Shown here: piece by piece, positions 1-10,165 of the stretch
Position numbering within the stretch: the stretch's first letter is position 1
How the letters are laid out: each line of letters opens with the position of its first letter
Source of the DNA: Xanthostigma xanthostigma
Lineage: Eukaryota > Arthropoda > Insecta > Raphidioptera > Raphidiidae
Assembly: GCA_963575645.1 (NCBI GenBank)
Contig: OY754465.1
Location: 32,313,501-32,377,500, forward strand
Direction of reading: 5' to 3'
DNA: 64,000 nucleotides
Position numbers and translations under genes: made by a program
The notes under the pieces: model-generated
The model's input: only the letters and a program-made list of their open reading frames with translations
Databases searched by the model: none
What the model was told of the DNA's origin: nothing

Positions 1-456
1 TATACCTAGAAATGTTTTCCATATCCTAAAATTTTGACTTGCGTGATTATTTTTAAGCAAATCGAAATCAGTTGATTGACAACAAAAAATTTTATTTTGC
101 AGCATATTCACATTGTCAAATGAGTAGGTACCTACAATATGAAAAAAATCTTAAACATCGATTTTACTTAGAAATTCGCTACTGTTTTACGCTAGAAACA
201 TTATTTTTAACATTTCTTTTTGCAAAAAATTATTAATGTTATGGCGGAACAGAGAGAAAATGTTTTGAAAATAATTAATTAGTGGAACGCCGTAATACAT
301 AAAAATCTTAAAACCTCAGAGCCCGGTTAAACTGAATGGATTTTCGTAAAACCTTTTCGATTGCATTGTTAAAAGCTTAAACAAAAAAGTTTACCCATCA
401 AAATTTGCCGCTTTCGATTTTAACAATACAGGGTGGGGCGTTTATCTCGATTATTT
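1..456. other. AT-rich DNA, no feature recognised
   Basis: I see no coding frame, RNA or clear repeat boundary here. The sequence is AT-rich with short homopolymers. Confidence 0.4.
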
Positions 457-1172
457 CGAAAAAAGTTTCAGACAAAAGTTGTTTAGTTTGAAGGGGCACA
501 TCGTTTGGTGACAAATACAACCCCCTACCCTCATCCTCTGCATAGGGAGGAGGGGACTTTGACATTTTTAATAGGAACATCTATTTTTTATAAATTATGA
601 TTTTTCGAGAAAAAGTATGCAACATTTGTCTGAAACATTTTTTTACCCGATGCCTCCCTCGACCCTTAAAATGCATGTCAAAAATCGGTTTCCCGAAACA
701 AAGACCTTGCACAGAAAATTAAATTAATGTTGTTTGATTTAGGAACAGTCGTTGCTTAAATATTAAAAACCACCGCCCCCTTAAATCATTAAAAATTTAA
801 GTCACCCCACCCCCGCGTAGGGGGTGGCGTTTTTTTTGTATGTTAAATCGATGGCCCTTCCCAAATCAATCAACACTTACCTCTCATAATTTTTTGCGCA
901 AGGTTGTTGTTTAGATGTAAAAACTTATTAGAGTTTCGGACACCGATTTTTGACATGCATTTTAGGGGTTGAGGGAGGCATCGGATAAAAAAATGTTACA
1001 GACAAATGTTGCATATTTTTTCTCGAAAAATCACAATTTATGATAAAAAATAGGTGTTCCTATTAAAAATGTCAAAGTCACCCTCATCTCTGCGCAGAAG
1101 ATGATGGTGGGCAGTGGTATTTGTCTCTAAACAATGTCCCCCTTCAAAATATACAACTTTTGTATGAAACTT
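457..1172. repeat. Imperfect foldback, arms ~245 bp
   Basis: The left arm (about 457-700) reads as the reverse complement of the right arm (about 925-1172), with small gaps. Both arms carry the string TTTTTCGAGAAAAA and a matching block around ATGCATGTCAAAAATCGG. The unpaired centre of about 220 bp holds poly-C and poly-A runs. The right arm abuts the LINE-1 frame at about 1174. I cannot assign a transposon class because no target duplication is visible. Confidence 0.7.
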
Positions 1173-1173
1173 C

Positions 1174-1778
1174 GAGTTAATCAGACAACAACCAAAAATA
1201 AAAAATTCACAGTTAAAAGAAGATTCTCCACTGAAAATATCCATTATTTTAAATATTTATTGTCTAAAGAAAACTGGCTAAGCATTAACACTCATACTAC
1301 ATGCAATTCAGCTTTCAATGATTTTTTTGAAATAATTAACTATTGTTTTTCTGTTGCATTTCCATTAGAAAACGTTCCAGTACATGCTGAAACTTTCAAG
1401 TGTAATTCAAATTTAAATGAAATAAAAAAAATAATGATCTCCAAGTTCAATCTAGCTAAAAATTCTAATAACTCTCTATTATGGAAACAGTTTAGAAATT
1501 CTTGTAAAGAGTTCCGCAATCAAGTTACGTTAGTTCAAAGAAACTATTACAATGAACTCTTAAAAAAATCTGACAATGTGTCCAAAGTTTCTTGGTCTAT
1601 TATAAATGAAAATGATAGTAACAATACAAAATCTACAAATAATAATATAGAAATTAAAAATAAAAATTATATATTAATTAAAAACCCAATGATCGTGAGT
1701 GAAGACTTCAATAGGCATTATATTGAGGAAATAAACAACATCGCATCCAAATTATTTTATTCTCAATAATACAGTAAT
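1174..1778 (+). pseudogene. LINE-1 ORF2, endonuclease-RT linker segment
   Basis: This open frame encodes the region between the endonuclease and reverse transcriptase of a Jockey/CR1-type non-LTR retrotransposon. It is rich in Asn and Lys and includes NRHYIEEINNIASKLF, the segment that normally precedes the RT fingers. The endonuclease and everything 5' of it are absent; the sequence abuts a foldback arm instead. The frame ends at a TAA at 1767-1769. Reading through that stop and jumping to 7653 continues the RT domain in the same phase, so this segment and 7653-8788 were one gene before the composite insertion at 1779-7646. It is non-functional: truncated, interrupted and carrying stops. The clade assignment is inferred from motif style. 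Confidence 0.7.
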
Positions 1779-1784
1779 TAATCT

Positions 1785-2167
1785 ATATACCTATATAAAA
1801 ATCAATGCCACTTTTCGTTGTAATTTTATAACTCAAGAACGGGCTCACCTATCCAAACCAAATTTTTAGGCTTTGTTCGGACTATTTAGTAGATGGTTTA
1901 TGTGAAGTTTGCACAAAATCGGTCGAGCGGTTCTTCATTTATGTAACAAATATCTATAAAAATCTATGCCAAGATATATAAAAAATGTGATAAATGAAGA
2001 ACCGCTCGACCGATTTTGTGCAAACTTCACATAAATCATCTACTAAATAGTCCGAACAAAGCCTAAAAATTTGGTTTGGATAGGTGAGCCCGTTCTTGAG
2101 TTATAAAATTACAACGAAAGTGGCATTTTTTAAAAATAAATTTTTTGACGTATGAAAATACTTAAAT
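1785..2167. repeat. Foldback repeat, copy 1, with R-A tail
   Basis: Arms 1805-1935 and 1985-2130 are near-perfect inverted copies around a short AT-rich loop. The arms contain TTTGTGCAAACTTCAC and its complement. The right side runs into TTTTTTGACGTATGAAAA, a block of family R-A. The whole interval is an inverted copy of 3475-3868, including the R-A junction, so the foldback and R-A fragment were duplicated as one unit. Confidence 0.7.
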
Positions 2168-3235
2168 ACTAGCGGCCCTGTACATGCTTCGCTACGTATA
2201 AAGTGAAATAATAACAAAATTTTATTGGAACATCTATCTATCTATCTATTTTATTAATTGCTAGCTATTTTAAAATTTACATATGTGCGTATATGTGTGT
2301 ATGGAAATATACAGGGTGTCCCATTAAGAATGGGACATAGAACAACCGAAGATTCTCCAATTCAAAATAAAACGATTAAGCGAAATATGCTTAGATAAAA
2401 TGTTACTCGTTTCCGAAATACAGGGTGTTGAAGTTGAAAACTGAAAAATTATTAATGTCCATAATTTTTTTAATACACCGTATAATTTTACTCAAATCGG
2501 CACACTTGTTAAATATCATAAAATGCACCTAACAATAAAAAAATTAGTTCAGTACGCTCTACCAGTGGCGTACGGCAGGACTAAGTAATGCTTGTACCCC
2601 TTCTAAATGTTACGCCGCTGTCTAAATTTTAATTTTGACTATAATTTTTTTTTTTTTGATATTTTCTAAGTCAATAATGTACACTTGTTAGTTTGTTGTA
2701 AAGTCATTGGTTTTCGAAATATTCGCAGTTAAAGATAGATAGACATGCACTTTTTATTTGTATTATTATTAATAATAGGTATTCATTTTAACAATTTTGT
2801 CTTAAAAATACTGCGAATATCTCGAAAACCAATGACTTTACAACAAACTAACAAGTGTACATTATTGACTTAGAAAATATCAAAAAAATTAAAATTATAG
2901 TCAAAATTAAAATTTAGACAGCGGCGTAACATTTAGAAGGGGTGCAAGCATTACTTACTCCTGCCGTACGCCACTGGTAGAGCGAGTAACATTTTATCTA
3001 AGCATATTTCGCTTAATCGTTTCATTTTGAATTGGAGAATCTGCGGTTGTTCTATGTCCCATTCTTAATGGGACACCCTGTATATGACTGCATACGTCAA
3101 TAAAAAAATAGCGTAAAGTATTCGTGGATAACTGGTCTTTAAAACAGTTGCTCTATTTCGAGCACTCCGGCTGCGCCGTCGTGCTCGAAAAAAAATAGCA
3201 TAAAGTATTCGCGGATAACTGGTCTTTAAAACACT
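2168..3235. repeat. Left inverted arm of element X
   Basis: The arm starts CTAGCGGCCCTGTAC, passes a (TATC)n run at about 2246-2263, and after the nested MITE continues at 3083 into GCGTAAAGTATTCGTGG. It matches the reverse complement of 7376-7651. Its inner part has about two copies of an 88-bp unit containing GGCTGCGCCGTCGTGCTCG. Long inverted arms with a subterminal microsatellite recall foldback or Helentron-like non-autonomous elements. I do not have enough to choose a class. Confidence 0.65.
2312..3080. mobile_element. TA-flanked foldback MITE with CAGGGTGT ends
   Basis: The element begins CAGGGTGTCCCATTAAG and ends with its complement, flanked by TA at 2310-2311 and 3081-3082, as expected for Tc1/mariner-superfamily transposition. 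The arms pair across most of the element. The left arm has about 160 bp (about 2400-2560) missing from the right arm. The first 27 bases form their own hairpin, TGTCCCATT facing AATGGGACA. No transposase is encoded. The unoccupied site survives in X's right arm near 7520, confirming insertion into X. Confidence 0.8.
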
Positions 3236-3244
3236 TGTCGGTAC

Positions 3245-3506
3245 TTGTAAAACTGATTCGCCGTCATCTTGATCTATGATATTGCATCTTTCGCTTCAAA
3301 TTGAGGTTAAAAATTTATTTATTAAAATTACTCACCTATAATAATAATTCTTTCAAATACGTATTTATTTTAAGTCTCACTTGGACAGTAATTAAAGATT
3401 AACTGTCATAATATTTTGAAAACAATTGTTTCATTGTTTGTATAAAATTCCAAAACCTACTTACAATATTTAAGTATTTTCATACGTCAAAAAATTGATT
3501 TTTAAA
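3245..3506 (+). repeat. R-A family fragment
   Basis: This matches the middle of the R-A copies at 37790-38412 and 27243-27875, including ATGATATTGCATCTTTCG and TTCATACGTCAAAAAATTG. The outer ends of R-A are missing. Confidence 0.7.
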
Positions 3507-3868
3507 AAATGCCACTTTTCGTTGTAGTTTTATAACTCAAGAACGGGCTCACCTATCCAAACCAAATTTTTAGGCTTTGTTCGGACTATTTAGTAGATGG
3601 TTTATGTGAAGTTTGCACAAAATCGGTCGAGAGGTTCTTCATTTATCACATTTTTTATATATCTTGGCATTGATTTTTATAGATATTTGTTACCAAAAAT
3701 GTGATAAATGAAGAACCGCTCGACCGATTTTGTGCAAACTTCACATAAACCATCTACTAAATAGTCCGAACAAAGCCTAAAAATTTGGTTTGGATAGGTG
3801 AGCCCGTTCTTGAGTTATAAAATTACAACGAAAAGTGGAATTGATTTTTATATATATATATATATATA
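3507..3868. repeat. Foldback repeat, copy 2
   Basis: Same foldback as 1785-2167 in opposite orientation, with arms at about 3509-3650 and 3700-3838. It ends in an (AT)n run at 3848-3868, directly beside the Tc1-like element. Confidence 0.75.
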
Positions 3869-3872
3869 CCTA

Positions 3873-4893
3873 GTAACAAAAATTAAGGGATATAAAAAAA
3901 AATCTAAATTTTTGGGTAATATTCAACGAGCTGTAACTCCGAGGGAAATGATTGTACAGAAAATAAAAAAAAAGCAAATTATAGCTCCAAGTATCTAGTT
4001 TTCAGGTATGACCATGAATTTTTTTTTTTATGTTTGAGTCTGGAGAAATGTTAAAGAAACTACCAAAAATAAAAATTTTCCAAATTTTTTCTTGTCTAAA
4101 AAAAGGTATACGGACTTCAAAAATTTTTTTTCCATCATTCCACTCGAAAACTCTCGTAGAAAATTTAATGCCCTTTAATTTGATGTACTGATGAAGCCTG
4201 TACGATGATTTCCCGCAGAGTTATCGTCAATCAAAGCCAAAAGCATCTTTTTAACTTTAATAATCAATAACTCTGGAAATAATGATCGTATAGAAAATCG
4301 ATGGGGGGTTTTGAAAACTTCACAATATTCCCTATAAGATACTGTGAATGGCTATTGACGAAAAAATTTTTTTCGAAGCAAAAATCTTGATTGAAAAAAG
4401 GATAAAAATTTGCGTAATTAAGGATATTTGGATAAATTGGTATAACTTTGGATAAAATGGATGAACGAAGGATATCGTCAGTAATTTTTCAACCTTAAAG
4501 TGTCCTGAAAAATCCCTGAAAAATTCAAAACGATGCGATTTTTTTTTCTTAGTGCCCCAAAGCTTCAAATTTATTGTTTTTGCAAAAATCACCATTATGG
4601 GCAATTTTTCAATTTTTATTCATTTTTTCAATGAAAAAAGATTTTTTTTATCGATAATCTCTATTTTTTCGATCGAAAAAATCGTGTTTGTTAAAAATTA
4701 AAAAAAAAAAAATTTTTAATTTTTTTCAAAAATTTTCAATTTTTTTCAAAAATTTTTTTTTCGAAATTTTTTTTTTTCAAAATTTTTTTTTGTTAACGTC
4801 TTTAGAATGCTCCATTATTGTCAAAAAAAAATTAACTGAATTTTTTTTACCACTGCAACTGCCTTAGTTTTAAATGTCAACTTAAAAAATCAC
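3873..4893. repeat. Left TIR of Tc1-like element
   Basis: Inverted copy of 6075-7129. It has a low-complexity A/T block at about 4610-4800, with repeats of TTTTTCAAAAATTTT type, mirrored at 6170-6380. Confidence 0.85.
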
Positions 4894-4896
4894 ATT

Positions 4897-5935
4897 TCAG
4901 TACCGCGTATTGCCACCTCTGTTTTGGATCACAGCTTGTAATCGCTCTCGCATGTTGATGCATCGTCGAATGTCACGTTGCGAGATTCCTTGCCAACAAC
5001 GTAACAATGCTTGAGTCAACTGTTGTAAATTGTGCAGTTGAGGATAGTCTCGCCGCAATCGACGCCCAAGCATGTCCCAAACATGCTCAATTGGGTTCAA
5101 ATCAGGACTCATAGCTGGATGATTTAAGCGTTGATACATTGTTGGCGCGGAGAAAAGTTCGCGTGCGTACTGCGGTATGAGGACGAGCATTATCCTGCAT
5201 CAAAATGAACCGTCTTGCTCCCATGCGTGTGCGCATAGGCAGGACGTGTGGTTCCAGAATTTCGTCGACGTACCTATTGGCAGTCAACGTCCCACGAATG
5301 ATGACCAACGGGGTTCTGGTATTAAAGGACACACCTGCCCATACCATAACCGATCCACCACCAAATGCCACAACTTGTCTCGTAAAACCATCTCGATCGC
5401 GTTCTCCACGACGGCGCCAAACGAGAGATCGTCTATCGCTGCCATGAAGACAAAATCGGGATTCATCAGTGAATAATACGCTGGTCCACTGTCTACGACC
5501 CCAATGGTGATGTTCATGCGCATAGGCCAATCGGGCTCGACGATGCCTCGGAGTAAGCATAGGCACGCGATTTGCGCGTCTAGCGCGTAGTCCTTGCTCT
5601 CGAAAACGATTCCGAACCGTGGAGGCCGAAATGTTTTGTTGGGGAGGACGTTGTCGGCGATTACGGAATTGATGACTGATCGTGTGGGCATGGGCAGTAG
5701 GGTTTCGACGAGCTTCTCGAATGATAGCTCGATCATCACGCTCGGTATTGATTCGTTGTCTACCTTGACCCGGACGACGATCGTAGCTTTGAGTCTCGTT
5801 AAATCGTGCATAGGCACGACTGATAACGGACTGGCTCACTCCCATTGTAGCTGCTACGTCCACCTGACTGTGGCCCTCTTGACGAAGAGTAACAATGCGA
5901 GCCACATCTGTGGCAGATAAATGTCGACGAGGCAT
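4897..5935 (-). pseudogene. Tc1-like transposase, one frameshift
   Basis: The transposase binds the element ends and catalyses cut-and-paste transposition. The start is the ATG at 5935 (MPRRHLSATDVARIV). Residues ~1-120 form the paired-like helix-turn-helix region (TMGVSQSVISRAYARF, then an Arg-rich stretch). The DDE domain follows: first Asp in VLFTDESRF, second in LMQDNARPH, and Glu in DLNPIEHVWD. The frame shifts near 5127, where the run CTTAAATC appears to have one extra A. The first frame stops at 5102 and the correct frame continues to the TGA at 4897-4899. Counting across the break gives 34 residues between the second Asp and the Glu, the Tc1 spacing. The GC content is clearly higher than in the flanking TIRs. 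Apart from this lesion the gene looks complete, at about 345 residues. Confidence 0.85.
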
Positions 5936-6074
5936 ATCAAAAGGTTGATTACAAAAAAAAGCTTACAGAAAATTTACGTGAAGAATTAAGGCTAGAAAGA
6001 ATTTAAAAAAATTCACGTTTAGTGTGAAGAAAAGCCGACATCCGCTGGGGGGTATATCGATTTTTTTTATTGAT

Positions 6075-7129
6075 TTTTTAAGTTGACATTTAAAACTAAG
6101 GCAGTTGCAGTGGTAAAAAAATTCAGTTAATTTTTTTTTGACAATAATGGAGCATTCTAAAGACGTTAACAAAAAAAAATTTTGAAAAAAAAAATTTTCG
6201 AAAAAAAAATTTTTGAAAAAAATTGAAAATTTTTGAAAAAAAATGAAAATTTTTGAAAAAAATTAAAAATTTTTGAAAAAAATTAAAAATTTTTTTTTTT
6301 TAAATTTTTAACAAACACGATTTTTTCGATCGAAAAAATAGAGATTATCGATAAAAAAAATCTTTTTTCATTGAAAAAATGAATAAAAATTGAAAAATTG
6401 CCCATAATGGTGATTTTTGCAAAAACAATAAATTTGAAGCTTTGGGGCACTAAGAAAAAAAAATCGCATCGTTTTGAATTTTTCAGGGATTTTTCAGGAC
6501 ACTTTAAGGTTGAAAAATTACTGACGATATCCTTCGTTCATCCATTTTATCCAAAGTTATACCAATTTATCCAAATATCCTTAATTACGCAAATTTTTAT
6601 CCTTTTTTCAATCAAGATTTTTGCTTCGAAAAAAATTTTTTCGTCAATAGCCATTCACAGTATCTTATAGGGAATATTGTGAAGTTTTCAAAACCCCCCA
6701 TCGATTTTCTATACGATCATTATTTCCAGAGTTATTGATTATTAAAGTTAAAAAGATGCTTTTGGCTTTGATTGACGATAACTCTGCGGAAAATCATCGT
6801 ACAGGCTTCATGAGTACATCAAATTAAAGGGCATTAAATTTTCTACGAGAGTTTTCGAGTGGAATGATGGAAAAAAATTTTTTGAAGTCCGTATACCTTT
6901 TTTTAGACAAGAAAAAATTTGGAAAATTTTTTTTTTGGTAGTTTCTTTAAAATTTCTCCAGACTCAAACATAAAAAAAAAAAATTCATGGTCATACCTGA
7001 AAACTAGATACTTGGAGCTATAATTTGCTTTTTTTTTATTTTCTGTACAATCATTTCCCTCGGAGTTACAGCTCGTTGAATATTACCCAAAAATTTAGAT
7101 TTTTTTTTATATCCCTTAATTTTTGTTAC
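6075..7129. repeat. Right TIR of Tc1-like element
   Basis: Inverted copy of 3873-4893. Between the transposase start and this arm (5940-6074) is a short unique stretch that may hold the transposase promoter. I see no specific motif in it. Confidence 0.85.
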
Positions 7130-7133
7130 TAGT

Positions 7134-7651
7134 ACGCTATTTTTTTTTTCGAGCACGACGGCGCAGCCGGAGTGAACCCTCGAAATAGAGCAATTGTTTA
7201 CAGACCAGTTATCCAAGAATACTTTACGCTACTTTTTTTCGAGCACGACGGCGCAGCCAGAGTGAACCCTCGAAATAGAGCAAGTGTTTTAAAGACCAAA
7301 TCTTTGATTAACCTCTGATTAGAACTCTTCAATAAATATTGGTCGATAATTTTATTTATTGAAGTTTTAAAGACCAGTTATCCACGAATACTTTACGCTA
7401 TTTTTTTTCGAGCACGACGGCGCAGCCGGAGTGAGCCCTCGAAATAAAGGAAGTGTTTTAAAGACCAGTTATCCACGAATACTTTACGCTATTTTTTTAT
7501 TGACGTATGCAGTCATATATATTTCCATACACACATGTATATTTTAGCTAGCAATTAATAAAATAGATAGATAGATAGATAGATGTTCCAATTAAATTTT
7601 TTTATTTATTTCACTTTATACGTAGCGAAGCGCGTACAGGGCCGCTAGTAA
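7134..7651. repeat. Right inverted arm of element X with 88-bp tandem units
   Basis: Three to four tandem copies of an ~88-bp unit (core CGAGCACGACGGCGCAGCCG, then GACCAGTTATCCACGAATAC) precede the terminal part with (AGAT)n at 7563-7583 and the end GGGCCGCTAGT. It pairs with 2168-3235. A 66-bp Penelope-type fragment interrupts the tandem array. Confidence 0.7.
7298..7363 (-). repeat. Penelope-like 3' end fragment
   Basis: AATCTTTGATTAACCTCTGA followed by GGTCGATAATTTTATTTATT matches, in reverse, the element ends at 29020-29075 and 62540-62596. It is bracketed by TTTTAAAGACCA on both sides. That could be a target duplication, although the tandem unit of X contains the same words. Confidence 0.5.
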
Positions 7652-7652
7652 T

Positions 7653-8788
7653 ATTAAAATATCTGAAAGCACTATTTATTTATATCCTACAAATAGAGAT
7701 GAATTAATGTCTTACTTTCTTAAATGCAGTAAAAAAGAATCAGCCGGTTTTGATAACATACCTGGTACTCTTCTACCACATGTCATAGATCTAATTATTG
7801 ATCCTTTAGTTCATATTGCTAATTTAATGTTAACAACAGGTATTTTTCCAAATATATTGAAGATATCTAAAATCATTCAAGTCTTTATAAAGGTTCTAAG
7901 CATGAGCTAAATAATTATAGACCCATAGCACTACAGTCTGTTTTTTCCAAAATTTTAGAGCTTATTATATGTAATCGATTAGTGAGCTTCTTAGAAACTA
8001 ATAATTTACTTAGCACAAATCAGCAAGGTTTTAGACAAAATAAATCCACAAGTTCTGCCATTTTTACATTTCTTAAACAAATTTATGATTCATTAGATTC
8101 GGGTAAGGAAACAATGGCTATCTTATATGACTTTACAAAAGCTTTTGATTGTGTGAATCATAACTTACTTTTAAATAAAATGGATATGATCGGAATACGT
8201 GGCATTGCAAATAAAATAATAACATCATATTTAACTCAGAGAAAACAATTTGTAACGATACGATATGAAAGTGACACTGGTATTAGTAACCATCCGTCGG
8301 CCTTAATTGATAACAATTATGGAGTACCTCAAGGATCCATATTGGGACCCCTTTTTTTTTATCTTTATTAATGACATTACCTTAAATATTTCCAATGTCA
8401 TGACAACTCTATATGCTGACGACGTAAGTCAAAAATGCAGTACTACAAAATATAAAGCATCCATACAGCTTTAAATATTAGTATTAGTGAAATGAATCTG
8501 TGGTCTGAGCAAAAGGGTCTAGTTTTAAATGTTAACAAATCTATTATAAATTTTCACACATCGCACATTAAGCCTAATTACTCCTTTTATGTTTCATTAC
8601 ATGGTAAATCCGTAAATATAAAACTGTAACTTCTACGAAATTTTTAGGTCTTTACATCTCTGATGATCTGTCTTGGTATGAACATGCAAACGAAATAAGC
8701 CAAAAACTGAATAAAGTATGTTATTTGCTTTATAGAATGAGACATATAGCATTACTGAATCGCCTCTCTCCGAAAATAATCGTGAGAT
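7653..8788 (+). pseudogene. LINE-1 ORF2, reverse transcriptase segment
   Basis: Continues the frame left at 1778. RT motifs in order: CSKKESAGFDNIP (RT1), NYRPIALQSVFSKILE (RT2), QQGFRQNKSTSSA (RT3), YDFTKAFDCVNH (motif A, catalytic Asp), GVPQGSILGPLFF (motif B), TTLYADDVS (motif C, two catalytic Asp) and TKFLGLYISDDLSWY (thumb). There is a frameshift near 7888, between FIK and the KGSK motif. A second lies in the T-run at about 8350, just after motif B, with further breaks near 8450 and 8625. The family is Jockey/CR1-like by the FLGLYI-type thumb. The C-terminus, 3' UTR and tail are missing beyond about 8788. Confidence 0.85.
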
Positions 8789-9407
8789 AAAAATTGGTAT
8801 TTTTTTGTTTTGCGAGCCAAGCGCGCATTTGCAAAAAATAAATTTTTTCGTCACTCCCATCTTTTAGCTCATAGAAAAACGAAGAAAATGAGCCCTCGTA
8901 GGACCCTCTAGCTCAATTACTTTCGGAGCTATAAGCGTTTCCGTTGAATTAGTTTCAGGCCCATATCTTCCCACCTAATTGTCCCACCACCCCCTCCCAC
9001 CGGTTCATTAAAGTGCTCCCTGATACCCTTCTTTAAAAAAAAATTGAGGCCCCAACTCCACCCTCTTCCGAAAAAAACTTGATTGAATTCTTTTTTATTC
9101 GCAATTTTAAATCGCGATATTTCGCGAACGGATAAGATATCGGGCTCAGTTTTGAACGAGCTTACGTGTTTTTTCAAGCTCTTCAATTTCGCCATTTACA
9201 TTTTTTTTGTAGGATCAGATCCGGCTGAGATATGCTCGAAAAACCGTTTACAGGTAAATTTAATACAAACCCCCCACCCCCCCTACAACCGCCGATCACC
9301 TGAAATATTTTGAGAGAATAAGGGGGGGATCGAATTCCATCGGTTGAAAAAAAAAATACATCGATTTCCTTTGTTAGTTATTGTGCCGTCTATTTCGCCG
9401 AAGTGAC
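8789..9407. other. No feature recognised
   Basis: Anonymous sequence with poly-C stretches near 8985 and 9270. No domain, TIR or second copy in this window. Confidence 0.4.
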
Positions 9408-9515
9408 CGCGCTATAAGCTCAAAGTGTCGTTAAAAATATGCACCAATTTTCAAACATAACGCCTGTGTATATTATGTAAAATTTCGCGCCTTGTAATTC
9501 TTAAATTACTTGTGT
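9408..9515 (+). repeat. Module M copy (short dispersed repeat)
   Basis: A ~100-bp block with AAAATTTCGCGCCTTGTAAT recurs at 13597-13693 (minus), 29406-29490 and 53050-53156. Where complete it ends ATACTCCCACTGGTT. It is non-coding and its class is unknown. Confidence 0.65.
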
Positions 9516-9726
9516 CTTCAGACAATATTTTTTTATATTTTTGTACGTACAATAGAAACAAAGTTATGACCGTTTCAACATGAGAGTTTGTTCGCTAACC
9601 AAAATATTCCTTTCAACGTCATTTACAGGGAGGCAACACAGTTTTGGTTAAATAGTTGAATAGATTTTTTATACAGCTTGAAAAATCCATAATAAATATA
9701 CTCATATTAGCGTCGTCAGAATACAA

Positions 9727-9799
9727 CGTCGGCTAGCTCAATCGGTAGAGCACACGACTGTCAATGTCAGGGTCGTGGGTTCAAGCCCTACGTTGGGCG
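9727..9799 (+). pseudogene. tRNA-Lys-like pseudogene
   Basis: The D arm GGCTAGCTCAATCGGTAGAG and T arm GGGTCGTGGGTTCAAGCCC follow the eukaryotic tRNA-Lys pattern, with A- and B-box promoter elements. The anticodon stem (CACGA against TGTCA) does not pair, the loop reads CTGTCAA, and the outer acceptor pairs are mismatched. It cannot be a normal tRNA-Lys. A T-run follows at 9804, like a Pol III terminator. It could be a tRNA pseudogene or a SINE head. No shared SINE tail is visible here. Confidence 0.65.
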
Positions 9800-10165
9800 A
9801 ATATTTTTTTATTTTTTTTTTATTTTCTACATTGCTTTCTTCTAAGGCTTACATTTAAACTTATTTTAATTTTATTTAATTAATTAAAAAAAAATAGTGA
9901 AAAAAAGTATAAATACTGCTTTTTATCGACAAAAACTTTTGAACGGTAACTCCGATCATCATGAAATTTGGACACAATATTCATTTCGGTAAACTAAGAT
10001 GAATGTGTGTACTCATATGTTCCTCCCTTCCCCATTCGTTCTTTTACACCCGGGTGAAACCGGACGGGACCGCTAGTACTAAAATAATGAAGAAAATAAG
10101 AAAAGAAATAAAGAAATTTCAATAAATATATATAATTCATTCTTACTTATTTATATACTAGCCTG
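9800..10165. other. AT-rich spacer with a CTAGT-type module end
   Basis: The stretch 10040-10080 ends GGACGGGACCGCTAGTAC, the reverse-oriented CTAGCGG-type module seen elsewhere. It is preceded by text resembling a retroposon 3' end (a degenerate ATCATGAAATTTGG block). Nothing else is recognised. Confidence 0.4.

Larger units (their letters stand above)
3873..7129 (-). mobile_element. Tc1-like (DD34E) transposon with ~1-kb TIRs
   Basis: The element runs from GTAACAAAAATTAAGGG to its exact complement, flanked by TA at 3871-3872 and 7130-7131. About 1.02-1.05 kb at each end are inverted copies (3873-4893 and 6075-7129) around a central transposase frame on the minus strand. Both arms contain the same 90-codon open frame (4332-4604 minus, 6398-6670 plus) with identical translation. 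That frame is probably not a gene, but it shows the arms are almost unmutated relative to each other. Very long TIRs are known in the Tc1 family (Tc3, for example, has several hundred bp). One frameshift disables the transposase. Confidence 0.8.
1779..7646. mobile_element. 5.87-kb composite insertion splitting LINE-1
   Basis: AGTAAT occurs at 1773-1778 and again at 7647-7652. Removing 1779-7646 leaves one copy and puts the two LINE-1 halves in phase. Inside are a foldback (1785-2167), the inverted arms of element X (2168-3235 and 7134-7651), a MITE (2312-3080), an R-A fragment plus second foldback (3245-3868) and a Tc1-like transposon (3873-7129). The 6-bp duplication could belong to the first element that landed. 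Which one that was is not certain. Confidence 0.6.

Noticed and set aside
5177-5920. Plus-strand and alternative-frame ORFs over the Tc1-like transposase (up to 177 codons)
   Set aside because: Shadows of the GC-richer transposase gene on the minus strand, without any domain.
4332-6670. Identical 90-codon frames at 4332-4604 (minus) and 6398-6670 (plus) as a conserved small protein
   Set aside because: They are the same sequence in the two TIR arms. The composition is that of AT-rich non-coding DNA with no domain. They only show that the arms are near identical.
9727-9799. Functional tRNA gene (Lys- or Asp-type)
   Set aside because: The A and B boxes are good, but the anticodon stem does not pair and the outer acceptor pairs mismatch.
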